A stretch of DNA of 64,000 nucleotides from Oscillatoriophycideae cyanobacterium NC_groundwater_1537_Pr4_S-0.65um_50_18. GTDB lineage: Bacteria > Cyanobacteriota > Cyanobacteriia > Elainellales > Elainellaceae. Of the stretch, positions 43,604-53,388 are shown one piece after another (position 1 is the stretch's first letter; every line of letters begins with the position of its first letter). Location of the stretch: positions 310,001 to 374,000 of the forward strand of contig JACQYI010000033.1 of NCBI GenBank assembly GCA_016208305.1, given 5' to 3'. The position numbers and the translations under genes were made by a program. The notes beneath the pieces are model-generated. The model saw nothing but the letters and a program-made list of their open reading frames with translations, searched no databases and was not told where the DNA came from.

Positions 43604-43646
43604 AAACCAAGCTAGCGGTTTGGCCTTCTCTCAAATAATTCCAGCT

Positions 43647-44651
43647 TTAAGGATCGGAGAACGTATTAATCCGTCCCCCACCGATCGATTGCCCTGGTGT
43701 CGTGCGGGGCACCGAAAAAGGTTCGGGCTGGGGGAGCGGTTGAGATGGAGAGAACTGAGGTTGAGGTGGCTGAGAGCGATCGCCACCTTGACCATAATCT
43801 ACGCCTAAGCCCGGCGATAGGCGAGTCGGCGCTGTGGTGTATCCGGGCAAAGGCTGAGGTTGGGAATTGCTAAACCTTGATGCGTCTTCTGTGGTGCTAT
43901 TCACTGGCGTTCTGAAGGCAGGAGGCAACGTATATCCTGTAGAACCGACTGGCGGAGAGGTGCGCGGCACATAAGGTTGAAAAGAGGGCTGAAACTGAGA
44001 GGCATTCACCGGAGATAACGGTGTCGCTGTGGGGCTAACCCCGCCGTCCGCTGCCCCATCTTCTAAAGGAGCGATCGCCTCGTCGTTGGTCAACTCTGCT
44101 TCCTCTGACGGCGAGGCGGCAAGGTTTCGGTCTAGTGCTGACTGCAATGGACTCACCGGGACAGCCGTTCCAGCGCGCTCTGACTTGCTATCTGCAGGAG
44201 GTTCTCCCCCTGCTGTGCCGATGGCGCTAGGTAACGGGAAAGCAGCACTGGGTGAGTCGTTTACCGTAGCAGCATCCTCTGTAGAATTATTTGTCGCAAA
44301 AGGATTAAAGGGGTTAGACCGTCTTGCTTGTGAACCTTGGGGTTTGGGAGTCGTGGAAGTCAGGTTTGGAGTTGTCAGAGCTGGCGGCGTCTGTTTGGGC
44401 ACCTCAGAGGGACTAGGTTCTGTTAACTCTAGCAAGCGACTGAACTCAGAATCGCCAAACTCCGGATTTTCCAGCTCAGAAGCCGCCGTAGCGTTATTTT
44501 CCTGGGGGCGATCGCTCGAAACAGCGCTATCTCCTTGCCCAGCGCTGCCCCAGTAGTGAAATAACCCATAGCTCATCATCAGCAAAGCCGATGCAGAACC
44601 CCAGACGAGGGGATGGGTTAACCCTTGCAGCTTTGCTTTGAGGTGGCGCAT
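43647..44651 (-). CDS. Hypothetical Pro/Ser-rich protein with N-terminal anchor
   Basis: 334 residues. One membrane segment at about 15-34 (PLVWGSASALLMMSYGLFHYW), then a disordered-looking Pro/Ser/Thr/Gln-rich region to the C-terminus (for example PQPQFSPSQPLPQPEPFSVP), ending in GGGRINTFSDP. No domain was recognised. It lies 11 bp after the LptF/G-family gene on the same strand and so is likely in the lpt operon; a role linked to the envelope is a guess from that position. Confidence 0.6.
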   Translation of the reverse strand: MRHLKAKLQGLTHPLVWGSASALLMMSYGLFHYWGSAGQGDSAVSSDRPQENNATAASELENPEFGDSEFSRLLELTEPSPSEVPKQTPPALTTPNLTSTTPKPQGSQARRSNPFNPFATNNSTEDAATVNDSPSAAFPLPSAIGTAGGEPPADSKSERAGTAVPVSPLQSALDRNLAASPSEEAELTNDEAIAPLEDGAADGGVSPTATPLSPVNASQFQPSFQPYVPRTSPPVGSTGYTLPPAFRTPVNSTTEDASRFSNSQPQPLPGYTTAPTRLSPGLGVDYGQGGDRSQPPQPQFSPSQPLPQPEPFSVPRTTPGQSIGGGRINTFSDP

Positions 44652-44662
44652 GAGATTTCCCT

Positions 44663-45841
44663 CTAGCGAGAAGACCGGAAGATCAAAAGAGCAGCAGCGC
44701 TAAGTCCAAAGAAGTTGGGCATCCATGCACCCAAAAAGGGAGGAATAAAGCCCCGTTGGGCGATCGCTCCACTAATAAACGCCAACAGATAATAGGCAAA
44801 GATAATGATGATGCTGATTGCAAACCCTGTCGCCCGACCCGTGCGTCTGCTCAGTTTTGCCCCTAGAGCAGCCCCCACCAGCCCAAAAGAAATGCAGACA
44901 AAAGGCAGCGCGTACTTTTGCTGAATTCGGACTTTGAGCTTTTGAATTTTGTCTTCACTGCCGCCCTTCTCTAGTAAGGTTAGGTATTCCTGCGCCTGGG
45001 CAATGTTCATTTCATTATAGTCCCGACGCTTGGAGGCCAGGTCTAGCGGTTCACGCGGCAGCTTAAGCTGCTGGTTTTCAAAGGTGGCAATGTTGCGATA
45101 GGAGCCATCTGCCGACACCACATAAATGGTGCCGTCAAAAAAATCCCAGATATTTTGCTTGCTATTCCAGGCGGCAGACTTAGCGCTGACAATCTGGCTC
45201 AGCCCCTCCTGCGAAAAATCCAGGATGGTCAATCCCTGCATTTTTTGTCCATCAAACCGCTTGGCATAAAACAGACGAGACATCTGATCGGTCGAACTGC
45301 CATTAGGCTGCTCAACTTTTCTATATTCCTGATAGAGAATATTTTGTTCTTGGAAAGCGGGTTTTTCTTCATTCAGCGCTTTTTCTAAAATCATCGTTGC
45401 CCGGTAGTTTGCCCCCGGAACAATGAGTTCGTTAAACGCAAAAGTCAGACCCGTTACGGCAAGACATAGCACCAGCGCAGGAACCAGCATCCGGTAAAGG
45501 CTAATGCCACAGGCTTTAAGTGCCGTCAGTTCGCTATCGCTCGAAAGGCGGCTGTAGGCCATGAGATTGGCCAGCAGCGTTGACATGGGAAAAGAGTAAA
45601 CAACAAACTCAGGAAACTTGAGGAGAAAAACCTGAGCGGCGATCGAAGCTGCCAACCCCGACTCTGTGACCCGCCGAATCAGATCAAACAGCGCACCCAC
45701 CGAAACGCCCAGCGATGAGAAAGCCCCGACGCCAAAGAGGAATGGCAAAATCAGCTCCATCGCGATGTAACGATCCATAACCGAAATGCCCGGCAGTCCA
45801 CCCCAGGAAAATCTTGGCGTTTTGGAGGAACTCGCAATCAT
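44663..45841 (-). CDS. LptF/LptG-family LPS transport permease
   Basis: 392 residues with the LptF/G (YjgP/YjgQ) plan: three N-terminal membrane helices (about 30-55, 70-90, 115-140) after the conserved start SVMDRYIAMELILPFLFG, a periplasmic beta-jellyroll (about 150-290), and three C-terminal helices (about 305-385, including LGAKLSRRTGRATGFAISI). With LptB it forms the inner-membrane ABC transporter that moves lipopolysaccharide to the LptA bridge. Cyanobacteria usually have a single permease gene here. Its ATG overlaps the lptB stop (ATGA). Confidence 0.93.
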   Translation of the reverse strand: MIASSSKTPRFSWGGLPGISVMDRYIAMELILPFLFGVGAFSSLGVSVGALFDLIRRVTESGLAASIAAQVFLLKFPEFVVYSFPMSTLLANLMAYSRLSSDSELTALKACGISLYRMLVPALVLCLAVTGLTFAFNELIVPGANYRATMILEKALNEEKPAFQEQNILYQEYRKVEQPNGSSTDQMSRLFYAKRFDGQKMQGLTILDFSQEGLSQIVSAKSAAWNSKQNIWDFFDGTIYVVSADGSYRNIATFENQQLKLPREPLDLASKRRDYNEMNIAQAQEYLTLLEKGGSEDKIQKLKVRIQQKYALPFVCISFGLVGAALGAKLSRRTGRATGFAISIIIIFAYYLLAFISGAIAQRGFIPPFLGAWMPNFFGLSAAALLIFRSSR

Positions 45842-46566
45842 AGTCGGAACGCATCTCCCAGATAATATTGCCGCACTAAAGGATTCTCGTAGAGTTCGGC
45901 AGCGCTGCCAGAAGCGAGGATTTGTCCATCTCGCATGATATAGCCGCGATCGATGATAGCCAAGGTTTCACGCACATTGTGATCGGTGATCAAGATGCCC
46001 ATATGGCGATCGCGCAAGCTGGCAATAATCGTTTGGATTTCAGCAACGGCGATCGGGTCAATTCCAGCAAATGGCTCATCTAAAAACAAAAACTTAGGGC
46101 CTTCTGCCCCAGAAGCCAAAGCACGGGCAATTTCGGTACGCCGACGCTCACCCCCCGAAACCCGTACAGCGATTGTCTTGGCCACTTTCTCCAGCCGAAA
46201 CTCCTGCAAGAGCTGATGCAGCCGTTTCTCGTACTCCTGGCGCGGCACATCGGTTTGCTGCATCACCAGCAAAAGATTATCCCAAACGCTCAGATTGCGA
46301 AAGACGCTAGGCTCCTGCGCCAAGTAGCTAATCCCCAGTCTTGCCCGTTCAGACATGGGCAAACTGGTGATGTCTTGATCATTGAGCAACACCTTTCCCT
46401 GGTCTGGCTTCTCTAAACCTGTCGCAATGTAAAACGTCGTGGTTTTACCTGCCCCATTTGGCCCCAGCAGCCCCACCACTTCGCCTCTTGAAACAGAAAG
46501 ATGGGCGCGATTGACCACAACGCGCTTGCCATAGGATTTGTGAACGTTCTCCAGAACAATTTTCAA
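45838..46566 (-). CDS. lptB: LPS export ABC transporter ATP-binding protein LptB
   Basis: 242 residues. ABC ATPase motifs: Walker A GPNGAGKT, Q-loop YLAQEPSVFRNLSVWDNL, signature VSGGERRRTEIARAL, Walker B FLFLDEPFAGIDP, D-loop and switch His in ILITDHNVRE. The QEPSVFRNLSV segment and the C-terminal LYENPLVRQYYLGDAFRL are typical LptB. It powers lipopolysaccharide extraction from the inner membrane. Gene order lptA (upstream), lptB, lptF/G on the minus strand supports the call. Confidence 0.96.
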   Translation of the reverse strand: MKIVLENVHKSYGKRVVVNRAHLSVSRGEVVGLLGPNGAGKTTTFYIATGLEKPDQGKVLLNDQDITSLPMSERARLGISYLAQEPSVFRNLSVWDNLLLVMQQTDVPRQEYEKRLHQLLQEFRLEKVAKTIAVRVSGGERRRTEIARALASGAEGPKFLFLDEPFAGIDPIAVAEIQTIIASLRDRHMGILITDHNVRETLAIIDRGYIMRDGQILASGSAAELYENPLVRQYYLGDAFRL

Positions 46567-46671
46567 GGGATAGATTTTTGAGATTTAGAGAATGGGCAAC
46601 CTGTTTTCTATTTTCCGGCAAGGCGTACCCCTGCCTTTATCCAATTTGCAACAAACTTGAAACAATGCTCC

Positions 46672-47214
46672 TCAAGGGCTGATGGGGGTCTTGAATTCAG
46701 GCTTAGGGTTAAAGGGTTCTGCCTCAGTCGTAGCGGCTGGGGTGGGGGTAGCCGCCGCATCTTGAACTAGATAAATAGATTCCACCTGCTGGCCGTTATC
46801 GGGCAAGGCAACGAAGCGTCCTTCATCAATTAAATAGGTAATCGTTTCGCCCCGCAGGCTGTTGCCCTCTTGAAGGACATAGACATTGCCCGTGAGAATA
46901 ATTCGCTTTTCGCGGCTGTAGTATTGCGCTTGAATGGAGGTAGCCTGAATCTGACGCGCCGGATAGTTGATTTGCACATTGCCCCGCGCCGTGATCACCC
47001 CCGTAATCGAGTTGGCTTCCTGCACATCCGATCGCATCGTCAGGGCTTGCCCAGGCGGCAGGGTTTCCGCCAAAGCAGGACGCAGAGTGGGAAGGGCGAT
47101 CGCGCCTATCACCACGGTTGAGAGCGACAATAGCGCCCAGCCCAGTGGCTGAGCTTTACGGGACTGAACGGGCTGGAGCTGAGTTTTGTGGGGCGATCGA
47201 GCGAGACGCTTCAT
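46672..47214 (-). CDS. lptA: LptA/OstA-like LPS transport protein
   Basis: 180 residues from the ATG at 47214 (an ATG at 47250 would add 12). Basic N-terminus, then a hydrophobic signal or anchor at about 24-45 (LGWALLSLSTVVIGAIALPT). The OstA/LptA domain covers about 60-150: NSITGVITARGNVQINYPARQI, YSREKRIILTGNVYVLQEGNSLRGETITYLIDEGR. The tail is Pro/Thr-rich. LptA forms the periplasmic beta-jellyroll bridge between the inner-membrane LptBF(G) and the outer membrane. It is first in the operon, 106 bp before lptB. Confidence 0.88.
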   Translation of the reverse strand: MKRLARSPHKTQLQPVQSRKAQPLGWALLSLSTVVIGAIALPTLRPALAETLPPGQALTMRSDVQEANSITGVITARGNVQINYPARQIQATSIQAQYYSREKRIILTGNVYVLQEGNSLRGETITYLIDEGRFVALPDNGQQVESIYLVQDAAATPTPAATTEAEPFNPKPEFKTPISP

Positions 47215-47604
47215 GACCTTACTCAAGTTGGAAACGTAGTTTGAAATCAATGTTTTTGGATTAAAAGTTAGTTGAATCGGTTACAAAAGTCTTAGCGACA
47301 GGCAAACGACAAGCAATGAAATGACCAGGTGAAGGGAGGCACTCAATGAAGAGCCTAGAGCAAAGAACGCAGTTCACTTAGCCATTGTTCCCGCCTTTAG
47401 CAACACTTCAACTCTAGATAGACTGGGGCAGAAATCGCAGTTTTGGACTGAAGAGTTAAGTATAAAGAACCAACTAGAAAATTTAATCAGAAAAATCTGT
47501 CGAAATATTGCTATGTGAGCAACATACTGCAAATTCAAGACTCTATCGTGGCATAGGAGTTGTCGTGGTGTCCAGCTAGAAATAAGAACCCTTAACCTTG
47601 GCGC
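47215..47604. other. Intergenic upstream of lptA, nothing recognised
   Basis: About 390 bp between DUF309 (its stop at 47605) and lptA, both minus strand. It should hold the lptA promoter, but I cannot point to a convincing -10/-35 pair or structure. Confidence 0.3.
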
Positions 47605-48132
47605 TTAGTCTGCCGATCGCCCCGAAACTTGCGTCAGGACAGGCAAAAGCGGATTGGCAGGGGCACCCGTCCCAGGAGACTGCAACACCTCTAGAGCGAT
47701 CGCCCTAATCTGCTCTGGCTCTGGAGATTGAAGAGAGATCTGTTGCAGCCAAGCCAAGAGTTTTAAGCTCTGAGTCACCAATGCAGTCACGTCAATTTCA
47801 CCGTAATCTGGCTCGTAGCGTCGTAAGCGATTGCTACCCTCACCCAAAAGAATGATGGCTCCTCGCAGATTTTGGTTGCCTAAGTGATAGAGCGCTACCG
47901 CCACCTGCAAAATTCCCTGGTAGAAAGTTTTGTCTGGCTCCAAGGCTTCCATCCACAGCGCCTCTAAAGTGTCATGGCAAGCATAAAACTGTTGACTGTT
48001 AAATTGATGGACAGCCAGCCAAAACCCCGTTTCCGATCGCGGATCTAGGGCTGTTTCCAACTCTAGATCTGTTTGCAAGTTCGTTTCTAAATCTTTTTCT
48101 GGAGGGGCAGGATCGGGCATGAAAGGATTCAC
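47605..48132 (-). CDS. DUF309 domain protein
   Basis: 175 residues. The DUF309 helical domain (about 38-120) shows FNSQQFYACHDTLEALWMEA, KTFYQGILQVAVALYHLGN, RGAIILLGEGSNRL and YGEIDVTALV. The His-Asp-x-x-Glu of the first motif suggests a metal or catalytic site; the function of the family is unknown. It starts 6 bp after the stop of the DUF58 gene, so the two form an operon. Confidence 0.9.
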   Translation of the reverse strand: MNPFMPDPAPPEKDLETNLQTDLELETALDPRSETGFWLAVHQFNSQQFYACHDTLEALWMEALEPDKTFYQGILQVAVALYHLGNQNLRGAIILLGEGSNRLRRYEPDYGEIDVTALVTQSLKLLAWLQQISLQSPEPEQIRAIALEVLQSPGTGAPANPLLPVLTQVSGRSAD

Positions 48133-48138
48133 AAAAAA

Positions 48139-49287
48139 TTAGCTGAAGGACAAAGGCGCTTGGAGCTGGACTTGCAAAAGACTATCAGACGCAACAGTCA
48201 GACCCAGTAAATCAGTCTTTGCAGACACTGGATGAGCCGCCTCGCCAGCCGACCACAGCAGCCATCGGCTTCCGGGGGGCAACGCACTCAGGCTTTGGGC
48301 ATTGGGCGTTAGCCAAACCAGCGGCAAATTGGCTCCGCGATCGGTCGTTGGCTCTCCGGCTTGGGTGGCAGCCAGAGCCTCTAAGACGATCGCCTCTCCT
48401 TGAATCTGCCCTGTAGCGGCCGTCCAGAGGCTCACCTGCACCTGATGCTGTCGGGCATAGAAGTAGAGCGATGCGGCAGCAACTACGGCCTGCTCAAAGG
48501 CTTCAGGATCCCAAGCGGCACCGCTGTCTAGGGCAATGACGATCGCTTCGCCACCTGTATAGGTTTCCAATTCACGCACTTGCAATTCACCATAGCGCGC
48601 GCTGGTGCGCCAATGCACCATGCGAATAGCATCTCCCCAACGGTAGGGGCGCAGGGCGCGCGTTAGCCCTTCAGTGGCTGCATGAGCCTGATGGTCACTG
48701 AGCCGCTGCGTATTGGGATCTAGCCCCATCGAGTCAATTAGGGGACATTGGGCCAACGGCAGTACGGTAGGGTAGACGATCGCTACAGCCTTAGCCAGAC
48801 GATCGCGCCGACACCAAAACAAGCCCAGTGGCGTTGCGGTTCTAAGCTGCACGGTTTTCCAGCGGTAGATGCCGCGCCTTGGAGCCGTCACCTGATAGAT
48901 CCAGCGATAGGTTTCACCTGCCGCAATCTGCTCGACCGCCGTTTTCGTGGGCTGACTCAACTCTAGAGGCAGCATGTCCTGCACCAAAATCAGCGTCTTC
49001 GATCGCGAACTCTGGTTTTCTAGCCTTACCTCTAGCGTTAAGGCTTCCCCTGCACTGGTGGGGTCAATGGCCGATCGCCCCACGCGAATAGCTCTGAGCG
49101 ATCGCAGAGGGAGCACAGCCGCAATAACGAGCAGAGCGAGCATGACGCCGCTAATCACATAGAGCCAGCCCGCCATTGTGTTGCTCGCAGCCGCAAAGAA
49201 GAAGATAGCTAGCCCTGCCATCAACCAGCCGCTATAGGCAGGGGCAATCCAGCGCTTTTCCAACCATTGAGTGAGGCGATGAGTCAT
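48139..49287 (-). CDS. DUF58 domain membrane protein
   Basis: 382 residues with two N-terminal membrane helices (about 20-37 and 40-60), a beta-rich region, and the DUF58 signature RPYRWGDAIRMVHWRTSARYG in pattern RxYxxGDxxRxxxWxxSAR at about 215-235, followed by VRELE and a degenerate vWA-like domain (VIALDSGAAW). In many bacteria DUF58 proteins sit with MoxR ATPases and vWA proteins; no MoxR is in this window. Two membrane vWA/DUF58-type genes in 10 kb is worth noting. Upstream start ATG at 49287. Confidence 0.9.
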   Translation of the reverse strand: MTHRLTQWLEKRWIAPAYSGWLMAGLAIFFFAAASNTMAGWLYVISGVMLALLVIAAVLPLRSLRAIRVGRSAIDPTSAGEALTLEVRLENQSSRSKTLILVQDMLPLELSQPTKTAVEQIAAGETYRWIYQVTAPRRGIYRWKTVQLRTATPLGLFWCRRDRLAKAVAIVYPTVLPLAQCPLIDSMGLDPNTQRLSDHQAHAATEGLTRALRPYRWGDAIRMVHWRTSARYGELQVRELETYTGGEAIVIALDSGAAWDPEAFEQAVVAAASLYFYARQHQVQVSLWTAATGQIQGEAIVLEALAATQAGEPTTDRGANLPLVWLTPNAQSLSALPPGSRWLLWSAGEAAHPVSAKTDLLGLTVASDSLLQVQLQAPLSFS

Positions 49288-49453
49288 AACCCTTTAGGAT
49301 TTCTGGTGTTTCGAGCGTTTTGCGCTGAGTGAAATGCGCAGATCATTCTCAGCGTACCCATTTGCCCCCAGGTTTGCGAGGTTTCCGTATCTCTAACGAG
49401 GCTATCCCTAAGCACGTTATAATTCTTTGTAGGCAAACCCCAGAGCTTGATTT

Positions 49454-49774
49454 ATGAATGATCCTTTAGTTCACGCATTTTTCGTGGGACGGGCGATCGC
49501 CGAAGCGTTAGGCGAACAGCTCGAAAACACGGTTACATCCGCTTTGAGCGAGTTGGGAAAATTTGACGCTGAGCAACGCGAACGGTTGCGCCAATTCACG
49601 GCTGAAGTTTTAGAGCGGGCGAACCGAGCTGAAACAATGTCAGAACAGGGGCGAACCTCTGCGATCGTACCCATAAGCTCTAAGTCAGAAGATTTGCAAG
49701 CCATGATCGATGATTTACGGGCAGAGATTGCGCATCTGCGAGCCGAAGTGCAGCGATACCGAAATCATGCCTAA
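49454..49774 (+). CDS. DUF6825 family protein
   Basis: 106 residues. The conserved N-terminus NDPLVHAFFVGRAIAEALGEQLENTVT (pattern HAFFxGRAxAEAL) and a C-terminal coiled coil (LQAMIDDLRAEIAHLRAEVQ) mark this small family, shared by cyanobacteria and plant plastids. The central part has AEQRERLRQFTAEVLERA. Function is not established; a thylakoid link has been assumed from its distribution. Monocistronic, 165 bp before the ABC1 kinase. Confidence 0.85.
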   Translation: MNDPLVHAFFVGRAIAEALGEQLENTVTSALSELGKFDAEQRERLRQFTAEVLERANRAETMSEQGRTSAIVPISSKSEDLQAMIDDLRAEIAHLRAEVQRYRNHA

Positions 49775-49939
49775 TCCGCAAGTTCTTTCAAAAAACGGGG
49801 AATGCTTGCTGATACACCGTTGTGCGCCTATAGCTTTGTAGCGCCAGCGATGGCAAATCTGTAATTTAGAATCCCTTGAGCTGGAGCGCTAGTCTTTGGC
49901 GGTTGAATTGAATGGATTGCCCACCCCCTAAGGCTATAA

Positions 49940-51796
49940 GTGACTGTTCTATTTGATGACTCTACTCCACTGCCTCCAGAGGATTTTCCAAAGGATGATC
50001 GATCGTCCCAGGTTGATCACACCTTGTCTAATTTAGGGATCAGCAACCCACAGCTCATGCAAGAGGATGATTCGCTAGCCGCGCCCATTAGAGAGCGTCG
50101 TGCCAAGTCTCAAGGGAGTAAAGCCTATCGCTGGAACCGCGAAAACTACTCCCGACAAAGGCGCTACGTAGATATTTGGACTTTTGTTCTAAAGCTCTTG
50201 GCCGCTCGGTGGTCTTATAACAAAGCTTGGTCTTACCCCAACGGCATTAGTGACGAAGCCAAGGCAAAGCGGCGGAGAAGCTTAGCCGTCTGGATTCGCG
50301 AAACGCTATTGGAGTTAGGCCCTACCTTTATTAAGCTGGGGCAGCTCTTTTCAACCCGCGCCGATCTGTTTCCGATCGAGTATGTCGAGGAACTCTCTAA
50401 GCTGCAAGACAAAGTACCTGCTTTTGGGTATGAGCAAGTAGAAACCACCATCCAGAGAGATTTTGGTAAAGCCATCCCAGAACTCTATCGCAGCTTCGAC
50501 CCGATTCCGTTAGCTGCGGCTAGTCTAGGGCAGGTGCATCGAGCGCAGCTCCATTCGGGCGAAGAGGTTGTAGTCAAGATTCAACGGCCTGGGCTAAAAA
50601 GGCTGTTCACGATTGATTTACAGATCCTCAAGGGCATTGCACGCTACTTCCAGAGCCATCGGGAATGGGGGCGCGGGCGAGATTGGATGGGCATCTATGG
50701 AGAGTGCTGCAAAATTCTTTGGGAAGAAATTGAGTACCTGAATGAGGGGCGCAATGCCGACACCTTCCGACGCAATTTTCGTCAGGAAAGCTGGGTCAAG
50801 GTGCCTAGGGTTTATTGGCGCTATAGCTCTCCTCGGGTGCTGACGCTAGAGTATATGCCAGGTATCAAGATCAGCCATTATGAGGCGATCGAAGCAGCAG
50901 GACTCGATCGCAGCAATTTGGCTAAGTTGGGGGCAAAAGCTTATCTGCATCAGCTGTTGACAGACGGATTTTTCCACGCCGACCCCCATCCGGGCAATCT
51001 TGCCGTCAGCACCGATGGCTCTCTGATTTTTTATGATTTTGGCATGATGGGACAGGTGCAAGCCATCACCCGCGAAAAGCTGCTAGACACTTTCTTTGGC
51101 ATTGCTCAAAAAGATGCCGATCGCGTGGTGAGTTCCTTGATTGAGCTGGGGGCGCTAGCTCCGACAGATGATATGGGTCCTGTGCGGCGATCGATCCAGT
51201 ACATGCTCGATCATTTTATGGATCAGCCGTTTGAGAATCAGTCAGTGTCTGCTATTAGCGACGATCTGTACGAGATTGCTTACGATCAGCCCTTCCGTTT
51301 TCCAGCCACTTTTACGTTTGTGATGCGCGCTTTTTCCACCCTAGAGGGGGTAGGGAAAGGATTAGACCCAGAATTTAACTTCATGGAGGTCGCAAGACCT
51401 TTTGCAACAGAACTTATGGCAAATGGCAATGGCTCTAATTCCGGCGGCTTGTCTGAGAGTTTGCTAGGCGAACTCGGACGACAGGCAGCCCAAGTCAGCA
51501 GTACGGCCTTGGGTTTACCTCGCCGCATTGAAGATACGCTTGATAAGTTAGAGCGGGGAGATATTCGGGTTAGGGTGCGATCGACCGAAACCGATCGCGT
51601 TTTACGTCGAATCAGTAGCGTAAACATGGGGACTAACTATACTCTACTGATAGGGGCGTTCACCTTATCTGCTACGATTCTGCTAGTTAATCACTATTTT
51701 TGGCTAGCGATTGCAGCAGCAGTAGCAGCGGGCATTGCATCCATTGGGTTAATTCGCCTTATGGTGCGGCTTGACCGATTCGATCGCATGCCTTAG
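49940..51796 (+). CDS. ABC1/UbiB-family atypical kinase
   Basis: 618 residues from a GTG start. The ABC1 domain has the family motif KxGQ (FIKLGQLFSTRADLFP), the Ala-rich loop in place of the glycine loop (PLAAASLGQVHRA), the catalytic Lys in VVVKIQRP, the catalytic-loop FFHADPHPGNLA and FYDFGMMG. Two membrane helices lie near the C-terminus (about 565-585 and 588-605). Family members support ubiquinone/plastoquinone or prenyl-lipid metabolism and stress tolerance at membranes. The downstream PP2C gene is 44 bp away on the same strand, so cotranscription is plausible. Confidence 0.95.
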   Translation: MTVLFDDSTPLPPEDFPKDDRSSQVDHTLSNLGISNPQLMQEDDSLAAPIRERRAKSQGSKAYRWNRENYSRQRRYVDIWTFVLKLLAARWSYNKAWSYPNGISDEAKAKRRRSLAVWIRETLLELGPTFIKLGQLFSTRADLFPIEYVEELSKLQDKVPAFGYEQVETTIQRDFGKAIPELYRSFDPIPLAAASLGQVHRAQLHSGEEVVVKIQRPGLKRLFTIDLQILKGIARYFQSHREWGRGRDWMGIYGECCKILWEEIEYLNEGRNADTFRRNFRQESWVKVPRVYWRYSSPRVLTLEYMPGIKISHYEAIEAAGLDRSNLAKLGAKAYLHQLLTDGFFHADPHPGNLAVSTDGSLIFYDFGMMGQVQAITREKLLDTFFGIAQKDADRVVSSLIELGALAPTDDMGPVRRSIQYMLDHFMDQPFENQSVSAISDDLYEIAYDQPFRFPATFTFVMRAFSTLEGVGKGLDPEFNFMEVARPFATELMANGNGSNSGGLSESLLGELGRQAAQVSSTALGLPRRIEDTLDKLERGDIRVRVRSTETDRVLRRISSVNMGTNYTLLIGAFTLSATILLVNHYFWLAIAAAVAAGIASIGLIRLMVRLDRFDRMP

Positions 51797-51840
51797 CGCC
51801 CTGCTTAGGATCACCCTGTTTCCGATGCCAACGGCAACAT

Positions 51841-52581
51841 ATGAAACGTCTTTTCACGGGTCTAACCGATCCGGGGCTTTTGCGCTCAGTTAATCAGGAT
51901 GACTACTACCTCGATCCACAGGGTCGGTTCTTTGTGGTTGCAGATGGCATGGGCGGACATGCCGGCGGGCAAGAGGCCAGCCGGATTGCCACAGCTTCCA
52001 TTCGCGAATGCCTAGATGAACATTGGGATTCAGATGAGCCTTCTGAGGTTCTGCTTGAGAACGCTTTTTTGAAGGCTAATCAGGCTATTCTGACCGACCA
52101 GTCAAAGCACCCAGAGCGATCGGATATGGGCACAACTGCTGTTGCCTTGATGCTGCGCGCCAATCAATCTTGGTGTGCTCATGTGGGAGATTCGCGGCTA
52201 TACCGTCTGCGAGGCGCTAAACTGAGCCAAATTACTGAAGATCACACCTGGGTGGCGCGTGCCATGCGCTTGGGCGATATTACGCCCGATCAGGGGCGGA
52301 TTCATCCTTGGCGACATATCCTATCCAAATGTTTAGGACGGGAAGACCTGCGCCAGGTCGATGTCCAAAGTTTTGATCTCCAATCTAACGATCGCCTCCT
52401 CTTATGCAGTGATGGTCTCACCGAGGAACTGTCTGATCACCTGATTGCCCAACACCTAAAAACAATTCGCTCTTGCGATCGTGCTGCGGTAGCGCTGGTG
52501 AATGCAGCCAAAGACAAAGGAGGGCGAGACAATATTACGGTTGTGATTGTGGCGTTTGATGACTCACTCGCCTCTGAATAG
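51841..52581 (+). CDS. PP2C-family Ser/Thr protein phosphatase
   Basis: 246 residues, a complete bacterial PP2C (PphA/Stp1 type). Metal-binding motifs are present: SVNQDDY, ADGMGGHAGGQEAS, DMGTTAVAL, VGDSRLYRL, CSDGLTEEL and GGRDNITVVIV. It removes phosphate from Ser/Thr in the cytosol, for example in carbon/nitrogen signalling as PphA does on PII. The target here is unknown. It sits directly after an ABC1-type kinase, but ABC1 proteins are not its known substrates. Confidence 0.95.
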   Translation: MKRLFTGLTDPGLLRSVNQDDYYLDPQGRFFVVADGMGGHAGGQEASRIATASIRECLDEHWDSDEPSEVLLENAFLKANQAILTDQSKHPERSDMGTTAVALMLRANQSWCAHVGDSRLYRLRGAKLSQITEDHTWVARAMRLGDITPDQGRIHPWRHILSKCLGREDLRQVDVQSFDLQSNDRLLLCSDGLTEELSDHLIAQHLKTIRSCDRAAVALVNAAKDKGGRDNITVVIVAFDDSLASE

Positions 52582-52711
52582 CTCGCCTCTCATCCGATCA
52601 GCTGTAAAAATCTCAACGACTCTGAGAAAATCATGCGGCTAAACTGGGATGATTGCTGTAAGCTATTGCTGATACGTTTTTATTTGCTCTCCATCAAGTG
52701 AATTTAGCTGA

Positions 52712-53341
52712 ATGACTTCAGTGACGCGATCGCCCTTTTCTGTCAAAAAAGCGCTCAAGAAATCCGCCCATCGCCGCGCTTCCAGACCCATCCGCCTCGC
52801 ACAGCGCATGGTGACGGGTCTGGTCTTACTAGCGCTGCTCGGAATGGGCTATCGTCAAGTAGCCAGCCTCTTGCAAAAGCCTCAGGCAGTGTTGGTGCTG
52901 GGTGGCTCGCCCGATCGCGAAAAATATGCAGCAACCTTTGCCCAAGAGCATCCAGATTTGCCGATCTGGGTGTCTTCGGGTAGCCCCCAAGATTATGCTG
53001 AATGGGTTTTTACAGAAGCAGGCATTCCGCAAGAGCGGCTGCATCTGGATTATCAAGCGGTGGATACCGTCACCAATTTCACTACTTTGGTTGAGCGGTT
53101 CAAAGCCGAAGGAATTACCAGCCTTTATGTGATCACTTCTGACTATCACATGACGCGTGCCTCGGTCATTGGCGAAATTGTGTTAGGCAGTCGAGGCATC
53201 GATTTTAAGACTGTAGCTGTGCCCTCGCAGCAATCCCCAGAGCCTTTTAATAAAGTTCTGCGAGATGGGGCAAGAGCTGTGCTGTGGGTCACAACAGGCA
53301 GCACCGGATCGAGCTTTGCCCAGTACCTGACTCAAAAATAA
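52712..53341 (+). CDS. YdcF/ElyC-family (DUF218) envelope protein
   Basis: 209 residues: a basic N-terminus, one membrane helix at about 30-50 (RMVTGLVLLALLGMGYRQV), then the DUF218 domain with VLVLGGSPDREKYA, LPIWVSSGSPQDYAEWV, GIPQERLHLDYQAVDTVTNF and YVITSDYHMTRA. Members such as SanA and ElyC act on the cell envelope; the reaction is not known. Likely anchored in the membrane with the domain outside. Confidence 0.9.
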   Translation: MTSVTRSPFSVKKALKKSAHRRASRPIRLAQRMVTGLVLLALLGMGYRQVASLLQKPQAVLVLGGSPDREKYAATFAQEHPDLPIWVSSGSPQDYAEWVFTEAGIPQERLHLDYQAVDTVTNFTTLVERFKAEGITSLYVITSDYHMTRASVIGEIVLGSRGIDFKTVAVPSQQSPEPFNKVLRDGARAVLWVTTGSTGSSFAQYLTQK

Positions 53342-53388
53342 ATCCTAGAGTTCTCAGCCACGCCTAAGCCATAGGAGCTGCGATCGCC